This document shows, piece after piece, positions 54,925-61,595 of a DNA stretch of 64,000 nt; the stretch's first letter is position 1; each line of letters opens with the position of its first letter. Source of the stretch: Enterobacter soli ATCC BAA-2102. Its GTDB lineage: Bacteria > Pseudomonadota > Gammaproteobacteria > Enterobacterales > Enterobacteriaceae. Position numbers and translations under genes: made by a program. The notes below the pieces were generated by a model that had not been told where the DNA came from, searched no databases, and saw only the letters and a list, made by a program, of their open reading frames with translations. The stretch is from assembly GCF_001654845.1 (NCBI RefSeq), contig NZ_LXES01000018.1:38247-102246 (forward strand). The letters run 5' to 3'.

Positions 54925-55104
54925 TTATGAGTTCTTAACCCTTGGTGGAACTTGTAAGTCCGGCTTACAAGTTGCTTGCGACAGCTTTTCCTCTTCCTGA
55001 TCCAGTTGCTGATCGATTGCGAGGCTCATTTCCTCTGCCATATCTTTAACTCGCAGCTAGCTTTCCGGTGGACGGGATGCAATCGCTTCATTTAACGTTT
55101 TCAT
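54925..55104 (-). pseudogene. Remnant of an XRE-family antitoxin gene
   Basis: After a good ribosome site (GGAGG) an ATG at 55104 reads MKTLNEAIASRPPES and meets a TAG (55057-55059). The frame then continues LRVKDMAEEMSLAID-QQLDQEEEKLSQ and ends at 54925. The pattern resembles the N-terminus of XRE/HigA-like antitoxins (MKT..., then a helix ending in LSQ before the HTH), but the HTH itself is missing. It is read from the same strand as the symE-like gene and lies 53 bp beyond its end. Probable leftover of a toxin-antitoxin pair; the match is from memory of family sequences. Confidence 0.55.
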
Positions 55105-55157
55105 TTTGTTGCCTCCAGGCTTACCCGTCTGTTTTGTTATCCAGGTTTCCGGAAAAA

Positions 55158-55442
55158 CTAATGAGCCAATGCACCCTGTATTTCGGTCAACTTCGCTTGC
55201 GCTTGTTTGTAATCGTCCAGCAACTTCTGTTCGTTCTCGTTATACGCCATCAACACGATGCAGCCTTTCATGACCTTCACCGTAACCTGATGTCCGGTTT
55301 CAAACCCCGCTGCGCGCAGCCATTTGCCGGAAAGAATAATATTGGGTGTAGATTTGTCGTGAACCTTCGGGCGATATCCCACAATTAACGAACGCTCGGT
55401 TCCGGTTTCGTCGGTGTCTGGGGTAGAATGCAAATCAGCCAT
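55158..55442 (-). CDS. symE: SymE-family type I toxin
   Basis: This 94-aa protein has the SymE/AbrB-like core (LIVGYRPKVHDKSTPNIILSGKWLRAAGFETGHQVTVKVMKGCIVLMAYNE). The ATG at 55442 is used, since the farther in-frame codon at 55448 is TTG. SymE derives from an AbrB-type fold; the E. coli toxin binds nucleic acid and compacts the nucleoid and is repressed by the antisense RNA SymR. A SymR-like sequence lies opposite the 5' end. The N-terminus is longer than usual and no complete LexA box is visible upstream. Confidence 0.88.
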   Translation of the reverse strand: MADLHSTPDTDETGTERSLIVGYRPKVHDKSTPNIILSGKWLRAAGFETGHQVTVKVMKGCIVLMAYNENEQKLLDDYKQAQAKLTEIQGALAH

Positions 55443-55515
55443 AATCAACTCCTTGATAGTTGGTGAGGTTAGACGCTCCGGTTGTGTTCCCGCACATCGG
55501 GGCGTTGCTAGTACA
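55436..55515 (+). ncRNA. symR: Candidate SymR antisense RNA
   Basis: The plus strand crossing the symE start has a TAGAAT -10-like box inside symE (55424-55429) and, after about 40 nt, an 8-bp hairpin, ACGCTCCG (55473-55480) with CGGGGCGT (55498-55505). The loop GTGTTCCCGCACATCGG resembles the loop of E. coli SymR as I remember it. Such an RNA would cover the symE ribosome site and start codon. The boundaries are estimates. Confidence 0.5.
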
Positions 55516-55567
55516 GGAGGTTTAGGTGGCCTCCTATGTGTGTCAGAGTAGATGGATAGGTGGCCTC

Positions 55568-55759
55568 ATGTCAATCATTTCGCGCGAAAAAAAACCAAAA
55601 GGCGGCGGGCAGTCTCCGCAGTTTAAGATGCGTATTGATCCGGCATTGAAGGAGCAATTGGATGCTGTTGCTGCTGAGGAAGGGGTGAGTTTGGCTAGTT
55701 GGTTAAAGGGGTTGGCCAGAGAAGCATTACTTGTTCGAGGAATTAACCCAAAAGGTTAA
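55568..55759 (+). CDS. HicB-like ribbon-helix-helix protein
   Basis: This 63-aa protein has a ribbon-helix-helix core (PQFKMRIDPALKEQLDAVAAEEGVSLASWLKGLAREAL). Proteins like this are annotated as HicB-type or Arc-type antitoxins, but no HicA partner is next to it, so it may be an orphan DNA-binding repressor. A GTG at 55526 with an excellent GGAGG site would add 14 residues; the ATG start is given because the family usually starts near MS-I-I. It lies convergent with the RT operon. Confidence 0.65.
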   Translation: MSIISREKKPKGGGQSPQFKMRIDPALKEQLDAVAAEEGVSLASWLKGLAREALLVRGINPKG

Positions 55760-55764
55760 ATCGG

Positions 55765-55800
55765 AAAAAAATGGCATAACTTTTTGCAAGTTATGCCATT
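55765..55800 (-). terminator. Terminator of the SLATT-RT-RT operon and its ncRNA
   Basis: AATGGCATAACTT (55770-55782) pairs with AAGTTATGCCATT (55788-55800), a 13-bp stem. On the minus strand it is followed by a T7 tract from the A run at 55765-55771. It lies 71 bp past the stop of the second RT, so it also forms the 3' end of the short non-coding segment described separately. Confidence 0.85.
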
Positions 55801-55870
55801 GGTCACAAGCAATTTAGTGTGTGTAGACAGAGTTAACAAACTCAGTATTCATGCGACCTCTTTGATTATA
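55765..55870 (-). ncRNA. Putative DRT3 ncRNA with an (AC)4 template-like tract
   Basis: The 106 bp behind the second RT stop, on the RT strand, contain no gene but are structured. In order they hold a small hairpin with arms GAGTT and AACTC (55830-55843, extendable by a pair of flanking bases), the tract ACACACAC (55817-55824), about 16 nt of single-stranded spacer (55801-55816), and the terminator hairpin. A repeated AC template in a small RNA is what is reported for DRT3, whose Drt3a makes poly(GT) using an ACACAC template. Boundaries are estimated; no dedicated promoter was identified, so it may be processed from the operon mRNA. Confidence 0.6.
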
Positions 55871-57841
55871 TCAGTTTCCATAAGGGGTTCTCAATTCCTT
55901 TTTTTGGAGCAGTTTTTCAATAATAGATGCCTCATTATCCCATTCTACAAACCAAGAACGAGATGAGAGTGTTTCGTATATATGAAGTGTTTCATCAAGT
56001 GGGTAATTGTTTTTTTCTAAAGTGATAGATATGATTTTAAGTTTATCTTTTTTTGTTATGTATGGGCATGAAATGGAGTCAAAGAAAATGTGTGATTGCT
56101 CTGAGTGAATTAGTGAGCTGTTTTCGCTCATCATTACTTTAATCCTGGAAACGATTTTGTTTTTAATTGTGCGGTATTTCTTATCACTCTTGATATAAAA
56201 AAGACCGACCATCATTTCGAAGTAATGGCATGTATTGTCATTTATGCCGAGTATATCAAGCAATTTATCACTAGATATCTTTGTGTTTTCAGAAAAAGAT
56301 CCTAGTGTGATTATTAAATTTAAAATCTCTAAACTGTAAACTGGTTTGTTCTTGATGAAGAAATTAAGTATTGATGTTGATTCATCACTTATTTTTTTTA
56401 AAATGCGCTCTTTTTTTTCTTCTCGTATATTATCTGATAACCTCTTTAAGATGATGACTATTTGGCTAACTAAATATGTGCTTCGGACGCGTAAATCCAT
56501 CGAGTAAATGAAAAATGTTAGTTCAAGTAAAATTAAAATAAAGCGACACAATCTTTCTTCTTGTATTTCATTTTCTATATTTTTCAAGTCACGATCTAAA
56601 GCAGATACTTTGATTTTTATTAATGTAAATAAATATCCAGTAATGCTGTTGAACTCAACATTTGAATCTTTAATTAAGCACTTGATATCTCTAATTGTTC
56701 TATTGGCTAGAAGGTCATAGCGATTTAGATTTTTAATTATCGAAATGTTATGATGAGGAGTTGATTCTTCATCATTAAAATTAGCTGTTGTTTCTGATTC
56801 TTGGATATCGAAAAGTGCTTCTAGTCTTTCCTGAATTTTAATTTTAGCAGATGTTACTGATGTTATTATGGGGGTTTTATATTCTAAGTATTTGGATTCA
56901 TTGCAATAAAGTTTATATTTTTCTAGTTCTTTCTTAATGGTTTTTAAAACGCTATCTCGTATGCTTTCTTTGTTAAAAAATAAAAAATAGTCATCAACAT
57001 ATCTTTTTATTACATAATCATTTCCTTCATGTAATTCATCTATGGATAATGATTTTTTAATCTGTATGTCAATTGATTGAAGTATAATCTCTGCAAAAAT
57101 TCTAGAAAATTCAGGGCCAATAACAATACCATGAGTTCTTCCATAATTCGCTTGCTCTAAAGCAGAAGAGAAAGCATTTTCAAAATTATTGTGTTTCCTT
57201 GCTTCTTTTGCTATCTCTTCACTTCTTAAACTAGTCATTAGCATTGAGGTTGTAATTGAATCAAAGCATTTTGAAATGTCTAATTTCAATAGTGAATGGA
57301 ATTTTTTTTCTATCTTATGAAATTCATAACTATCATAAAATTTATATAAAAAATCATATCTTTTATATTTGAAAAAAGAGCTGGCATATTTAGGTGGGAC
57401 ATTTTCGATATCACCTTCTACGCCTTCATCTTTATATTTCTCATGAGCTCTAAAATTAGATTTTTCGTAATATAAGCTAGCTACACTATTAGCTGCTCTT
57501 AAGCTATAAGAGCTTCTTGAGCACAAGTGTGTCATCAGTGTTGAGTATTTTTTATATAACTCAGTGAACTTGATTTGGCTTGATGGGTGTATGAGATATA
57601 ATTTTCTGTCAGAATTTTTGTCTTTTTTAATATAATATTCATATGGTTTTTTATCTGTATAATGTAGTAGTATCTCAGAAAGGAAGGGTGAATTTTTTAT
57701 TGTCTTGTTTTTTAATGATTTATAAAACCCTTCATTGGTAAAAATAAATGGGAGTTCATAAGGCAAGACATCAGTTAGTAGAACTCTATTAAAGTCACTT
57801 TTAGTTAGTTTAATATATCTAGACACGTTCAACTCCAACAC
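55871..57841 (-). CDS. drt3b: Reverse transcriptase, probable Drt3b
   Basis: This 656-aa protein carries an RT palm in its N-terminal half. Motif A is KLDISKCFDS (Asp188), the B-like block is HGIVIGPEFSRIFAE (about 237-251), and YVDD is at 281-284. Past about residue 330 there is a 300-residue, mainly alpha-helical C-terminal extension with no recognised domain. There is no maturase, HNH endonuclease, integrase or RNase H. The gene is AT-rich with many AAA/ATA/TTT codons, unlike its neighbours. Its start overlaps the end of the first RT gene by 13 bp. Paired with a shorter RT, its size and layout fit Drt3b of anti-phage DRT3 systems; I recognise this by architecture rather than by a search. 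Confidence 0.78.
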   Translation of the reverse strand: MLELNVSRYIKLTKSDFNRVLLTDVLPYELPFIFTNEGFYKSLKNKTIKNSPFLSEILLHYTDKKPYEYYIKKDKNSDRKLYLIHPSSQIKFTELYKKYSTLMTHLCSRSSYSLRAANSVASLYYEKSNFRAHEKYKDEGVEGDIENVPPKYASSFFKYKRYDFLYKFYDSYEFHKIEKKFHSLLKLDISKCFDSITTSMLMTSLRSEEIAKEARKHNNFENAFSSALEQANYGRTHGIVIGPEFSRIFAEIILQSIDIQIKKSLSIDELHEGNDYVIKRYVDDYFLFFNKESIRDSVLKTIKKELEKYKLYCNESKYLEYKTPIITSVTSAKIKIQERLEALFDIQESETTANFNDEESTPHHNISIIKNLNRYDLLANRTIRDIKCLIKDSNVEFNSITGYLFTLIKIKVSALDRDLKNIENEIQEERLCRFILILLELTFFIYSMDLRVRSTYLVSQIVIILKRLSDNIREEKKERILKKISDESTSILNFFIKNKPVYSLEILNLIITLGSFSENTKISSDKLLDILGINDNTCHYFEMMVGLFYIKSDKKYRTIKNKIVSRIKVMMSENSSLIHSEQSHIFFDSISCPYITKKDKLKIISITLEKNNYPLDETLHIYETLSSRSWFVEWDNEASIIEKLLQKKELRTPYGN

Positions 57842-59061
57842 TGTTTGATTTTCTGAATGTCATTTTGCGAGAACCTATGAAAAATAGCTTGACTATGACC
57901 TTTTATAAAGCAATGGGCGATCAGTTTTCTTCTAGTTGATAAAGGGATTTTTTGAACTGCTTTTCCAATAGAATTCGCTTTCTTACAAAATAGTAATTTC
58001 TTAAGATAATCATTTAGGACTGATAAATTATCATATGTATTTATAAATTTATTGTTATAATAAATCCCACCTTTCAATGCATGCGTATCTTCTTCAGAAT
58101 ATTCTTTTTTATAATTCGTGTCTATTTTTACAGTGTAATTGCCAGTGAGGAATTGTATTCTTTTAATAAGTAAGTTTTCATCACAATCTTTATAATATGA
58201 AAGAATCGCATGTATAATTCTTGTTTTTATTTTCTTTATTTTTTTTTCAGACATATCAATGGTTAACTTTCGCAGTTTATCATCGTTATTAATTCGATGT
58301 ATGCAATAGTCATAACCAAGGAAATTGAATTTAATGGTTTTATCGATAGCATCTACTGATGCTATTTTATAAGTGTTTGACTTGCTGTTCAGCGATAAAT
58401 CTTTTTCGGAAAATATATTGATCAAACAGTTCATGTCGATTTTTTCATCATGAGTTACTATGATAATATCATCTACATAGCGAGCATAAAAGTAAACTCC
58501 AGCTTGCGAGCGAATATGCGCATCAATTTCTTCCATGTAAATCTCTGAAAGAACTGAGCTTATTGAAAGCCCGCGAGGTAATCCCTGTGTAGTAGGCGCT
58601 ATACTTAGATTAAGGGATTTTAATATTTTTAAACTTAAATGAGATAATATATTATCTGATTCTAGTTTCTTTATTAAGTATTCAAAGTTAATTGTTTCAA
58701 AAAAATCCTTAACATCCAGCCTTATTAAATTATACGATGATGTATCCGAAAGAATATTGGCTACTTGAGAGATTATGTCTTCTTTATGTGAATACTTTAT
58801 TCTGTATAATCTTTTTATGTTATCCGATATTTTTCGCAGGGCATAATATTCTTCCGGTGAACTTACTCTGTATACTGTTTTATGATTATAAGTGAACGTA
58901 TTAAGGGTATGAAATGTGAAGGTTTTATTTGTGATCTTACTAGCAATTGTTGAAAGTGACGTAATATATTCCGATACATTTCTCCCTAGTTTATAATCAA
59001 TTATCTCTTTTTTTGTGGTTAATTTTAAAAGTGTTTTATCGTCAAACGATTGATTCAGCAT
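57829..59061 (-). CDS. drt3a: Reverse transcriptase, probable Drt3a
   Basis: This 410-aa RT has motif A IRLDVKDFFETI (Asp116), motif B QGLPRGLSISSVLSE (159-173), catalytic YVDD (195-198) and the motif D/E region FNFLGYDYCIHR (246-256). It is a complete RT with a helical C-terminal thumb. No retron msr-msd signature precedes it and no second enzymatic domain is fused. It lies 22 bp behind the SLATT gene and overlaps the second RT by 13 bp, so all three form one operon. Drt3a-type RTs are reported to copy an AC-repeat in the system's ncRNA; such a tract lies behind the second RT gene here. Confidence 0.78.
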   Translation of the reverse strand: MLNQSFDDKTLLKLTTKKEIIDYKLGRNVSEYITSLSTIASKITNKTFTFHTLNTFTYNHKTVYRVSSPEEYYALRKISDNIKRLYRIKYSHKEDIISQVANILSDTSSYNLIRLDVKDFFETINFEYLIKKLESDNILSHLSLKILKSLNLSIAPTTQGLPRGLSISSVLSEIYMEEIDAHIRSQAGVYFYARYVDDIIIVTHDEKIDMNCLINIFSEKDLSLNSKSNTYKIASVDAIDKTIKFNFLGYDYCIHRINNDDKLRKLTIDMSEKKIKKIKTRIIHAILSYYKDCDENLLIKRIQFLTGNYTVKIDTNYKKEYSEEDTHALKGGIYYNNKFINTYDNLSVLNDYLKKLLFCKKANSIGKAVQKIPLSTRRKLIAHCFIKGHSQAIFHRFSQNDIQKIKQCWS

Positions 59062-59083
59062 TTTAATATATCCTTATAATACT

Positions 59084-59698
59084 TTACTGAGAAATATATT
59101 TCAAAAAACCATAAAAGAAAAGTATTGCCGAGAATAATGATATAATAATATAAGGTATGAATGATAGGTAATTATCAAGCCACGTGCTGAGTTTTATTTC
59201 ATTTTCAATGGGAGTATTGCTTTGTGACTCTTCTCTTTTTCTCTCAGTTTTGCCATATATAAATTCGAAATTTTTGTGGTTCAGTGATTTTGATTTTAAA
59301 ATTTCATATTTTATTCTGATTTTCTTTGTCTTCTTGATGTTCTCTAGATCCCAGGGGAGATCAGATATATGATCGATCTTAGATATTAGTTCATTAATTT
59401 CTTCACCGCTAACTCTCATTTTTTCGGACTTAATTGAATATGATGAAAATGCAACAACAATTGATAGTGTTGCAATTGTAATAGATGATAATAGTTGGAC
59501 CAATTCTAGAACGTTAGGATCAAAAGTTTTTCCATCCGAATATTTTTGTATTAGGGTGATAAAAATTAAAATAAAGGAAGATAACGATAATGAAAATAAG
59601 GAGTAATTATTTAATCGATCGTAGCGGCGAGCAGAAAAAAAACGTGCGTAAGCAGTGGATTTCATTCTTTTTCTAAGTAACATTAAACTCGAGTGCAT
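59084..59698 (-). CDS. SLATT-like two-TM/three-TM membrane protein at the head of the RT operon
   Basis: This 204-aa protein has hydrophobic segments at about residues 33-51 (SLFSLSLSSFILIFITLI), 71-93 (LLSSITIATLSIVVAFSS) and near the C-terminus (FIPYIIISLFSAILFFYGFLKYI). A charged cytoplasmic part separates the paired N-terminal TMs from the last one. The early TM pair followed by a helical cytoplasmic region matches the SLATT family (SMODS and SLOG-associating 2TM effectors), some of which occur with reverse transcriptases. It is therefore a candidate membrane effector for an abortive response. It is AT-rich like the RT genes and lies only 22 bp before drt3a. Confidence 0.68.
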   Translation of the reverse strand: MHSSLMLLRKRMKSTAYARFFSARRYDRLNNYSLFSLSLSSFILIFITLIQKYSDGKTFDPNVLELVQLLSSITIATLSIVVAFSSYSIKSEKMRVSGEEINELISKIDHISDLPWDLENIKKTKKIRIKYEILKSKSLNHKNFEFIYGKTERKREESQSNTPIENEIKLSTWLDNYLSFIPYIIISLFSAILFFYGFLKYISQ

Positions 59699-59728
59699 TT
59701 GAATTATCCATTGTTATCTAAGCTATTT

Positions 59729-59758
59729 ACTATAGCAAATGAAGTATGAATTCATCAA
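59729..59758 (-). promoter_or_regulatory. Probable promoter of the SLATT-RT-RT operon
   Basis: On the minus strand TTGATG (59753-59758) and TATAGT (59729-59734) are separated by 18 bp, predicting a start near 59722, about 24 bp before the SLATT ATG. The region directly follows the 3' end of selC, so selC readthrough could also contribute. Prediction only. Confidence 0.5.
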
Positions 59759-59806
59759 ATTGATAAAATGATAGTTAATAAAAATTTGGGAAAATATAGT
59801 CATTTT

Positions 59807-59901
59807 TGGCGGAAGATCACAGGAGTCGAACCTGCCCGGGAACGCTGGCGCCCCCAACTGGATTTGAAGTCCAGCCACCTCACCGGAGATGACGATCTTC
59901 C
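59807..59901 (-). tRNA. selC: Selenocysteine tRNA (SelC, anticodon TCA)
   Basis: This 95-nt gene reads GGAAGATCGTCATCTCCGGT at its 5' end and GTTCGACTCCTGTGATCTTC before CGCCA at its 3' end. It has the long extra arm (GGGGGCGCCAGCGTTCCCGGG) and the anticodon stem/loop CTGGACTTCAAATCCAG with TCA. The 8-bp acceptor stem and long variable arm are hallmarks of tRNA-Sec. It is transcribed from the minus strand towards the RT island. The 3' end of selC is a classic integration site in enterobacteria (for example LEE and SPI-3). Confidence 0.98.
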
Positions 59902-60191
59902 GCGCCTGCATTGCTACATGGAGGCGGGGCGCATTATAGCTACTTTCAGGCATTTACCACATACCCCGACACACTTTTTTCACGTCTCTTTTGACCTGCA
60001 TTAAGCCATTTCAGTTAATTCCTAAGAAAATCCTCACGTTAGCACTTTGTGCTCATCAACTTTTATCGCGATCACAAAAAAGAAGAAACATAACCTGCTA
60101 ACCAGAAATCACAATACCCGCCCCTTCACCAATGGTTTACAACATGTGAAACCGGTCTCAGCGCCTCTTACAGCGTGAAGGATAAAAAAAA
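59902..60191. other. Intergenic region between selC and yicJ
   Basis: About 290 bp. A TATAAT -10 for selC on the minus strand (59933-59938) has a weak -35 near 59955-59961. For yicJ on the plus strand, a good ribosome site (GAAGGA) precedes the ATG, and ATCACA near 60070-60075 could be a half-site for CRP, offered only as a guess. No other gene is seen. Confidence 0.5.
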
Positions 60192-61583
60192 ATGAGTGAA
60201 GTTCTGTCAGTAAAAGAGAAGATTGGGTACGGCATGGGTGACGCCGCCAGCCACATCATTTTTGATAACGTGATGCTGTACATGATGTTTTTCTACACCG
60301 ATATCTTCGGCATCCCCGCCGGGTTTGTCGGGACGATGTTCCTGCTGGCGCGTGCGCTAGATGCGATCTCCGATCCGTGCATGGGCCTGATTGCCGACCG
60401 CACCTGCAGCCGCTGGGGTAAGTTCCGGCCGTGGATACTGTTTGGTGCTATCCCGTTTGGCATCGTCTGCGTGCTGGCGTACACCACGCCGGATCTCAGC
60501 CATAACGGGAAACTGATTTACGCTGCCGTCACGTACACCTTGCTGACCCTGCTCTACACCGTGGTCAACATCCCTTACTGCGCGCTGGGCGGGGTTATCA
60601 CCAACGACCCAACACAACGTATCTCCCTGCAATCCTGGCGCTTTGTCCTGGCAACGGCGGGCGGAATGCTCTCCACCGTGCTGATGATGCCGCTGGTGAA
60701 CCTGATTGGCGGCGAAGACAAAGCTTTTGGATTCCAGGGCGGGATTGCCGTGCTGTCGGTGGTCGCGTTCCTGATGCTGGCGTTCTGCTTCTTCACCACC
60801 AAAGAGCGCATCCAGGTGCCGCCAAGCACCACCTCCATGCGTGAAGACCTGCGCGATATCTGGAACAACGACCAGTGGCGTATCGTTGGTGTGCTCACCA
60901 TCCTCAACATCCTTGCCGTGTGCGTGCGCGGCGGGGCGATGATGTACTACTGCACCTGGATCATGGGCTCGCCGGAAATTTTCGTCGCGTTCCTCACTAC
61001 CTATTGCGTCGGCAACCTGATTGGCTCCGCGCTTGCCAAACCGCTCACTGACTGGAAATGCAAAGTCAGCATCTTCTGGTGGACCAACGCCGCCCTGGCG
61101 GTGGTCAGCGTGGCGATGTTCTTCGTGCCGTTCCACGCCACGATTTTGATGTTCGCCTTCATCTTTGTGATCGGCGTGCTGCACCAGCTGGTCACGCCAA
61201 TCCAGTGGGTGATGATGTCCGACACCGTCGACTACGGCGAATGGACTAACGGCAAACGCCTTACCGGCATCAGCTTTGCGGGCACGCTGTTCGTGCTGAA
61301 ACTCGGCCTGGCGCTGGGCGGGGCAATGATTGGCTGGATGCTGGCAGGCGGTGGCTACGATGCCGCAGCCAAAACGCAAAACAGCGCGACCATCAGCATT
61401 ATTGTTGGCCTGTTCACGCTGGCACCGGCGGTGTGCTATGTGCTGAGCGCCATCATCGCCAAACGCTATTACACGCTGAAAACGCCATTCCTGACCAAAA
61501 TCATGGGCGAGCTGGCGCAGGGCGCGCGCCGCAACCAGCAGGAGTTTGAGAACCTGCCGGTCAGCAAAGAATTACAGAACTAA
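60192..61583 (+). CDS. yicJ: Glycoside:cation symporter YicJ
   Basis: This 463-aa GPH-family transporter has 12 TM segments; it opens VKEKIGYGMGDAASHIIFDNVMLYMMFFYTDIFG, a MelB-type beginning, and has the LARALDAISDPCMGLIADRT motif. It probably imports alpha-xylosides such as isoprimeverose for the YicI enzyme encoded 12 bp downstream. E. coli has the same yicJI pair next to selC. Confidence 0.93.
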   Translation: MSEVLSVKEKIGYGMGDAASHIIFDNVMLYMMFFYTDIFGIPAGFVGTMFLLARALDAISDPCMGLIADRTCSRWGKFRPWILFGAIPFGIVCVLAYTTPDLSHNGKLIYAAVTYTLLTLLYTVVNIPYCALGGVITNDPTQRISLQSWRFVLATAGGMLSTVLMMPLVNLIGGEDKAFGFQGGIAVLSVVAFLMLAFCFFTTKERIQVPPSTTSMREDLRDIWNNDQWRIVGVLTILNILAVCVRGGAMMYYCTWIMGSPEIFVAFLTTYCVGNLIGSALAKPLTDWKCKVSIFWWTNAALAVVSVAMFFVPFHATILMFAFIFVIGVLHQLVTPIQWVMMSDTVDYGEWTNGKRLTGISFAGTLFVLKLGLALGGAMIGWMLAGGGYDAAAKTQNSATISIIVGLFTLAPAVCYVLSAIIAKRYYTLKTPFLTKIMGELAQGARRNQQEFENLPVSKELQN

Positions 61584-61595
61584 GAGGACGATAAG

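Larger units (their letters stand above)
54817..55157. other. Gene-poor stretch before the selC-proximal island
   Basis: This holds a perfect 15-bp inverted repeat (54865-54897) and a decayed antitoxin fragment on the minus strand (54925-55104). No intact gene is seen. Composition begins to drop in GC from about 54900 on. Confidence 0.6.

Noticed and set aside
55871..59061. Group II intron or retron origin for the two RTs
   Set aside because: No maturase X domain, HNH endonuclease, intron boundary or msr-msd-like structure was seen; two different RTs overlap in one operon, which is unusual for either class.
54800..59806. A complete mobile element with integrase and att sites at selC
   Set aside because: No integrase, transposase or repeat of the selC 3' end was found by eye, so only an island of unknown entry mode is claimed.
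60357..61379. 340-codon minus-strand frame opposite yicJ
   Set aside because: His/Gln/Arg-rich antisense shadow of the transporter gene; no domain or start signal.
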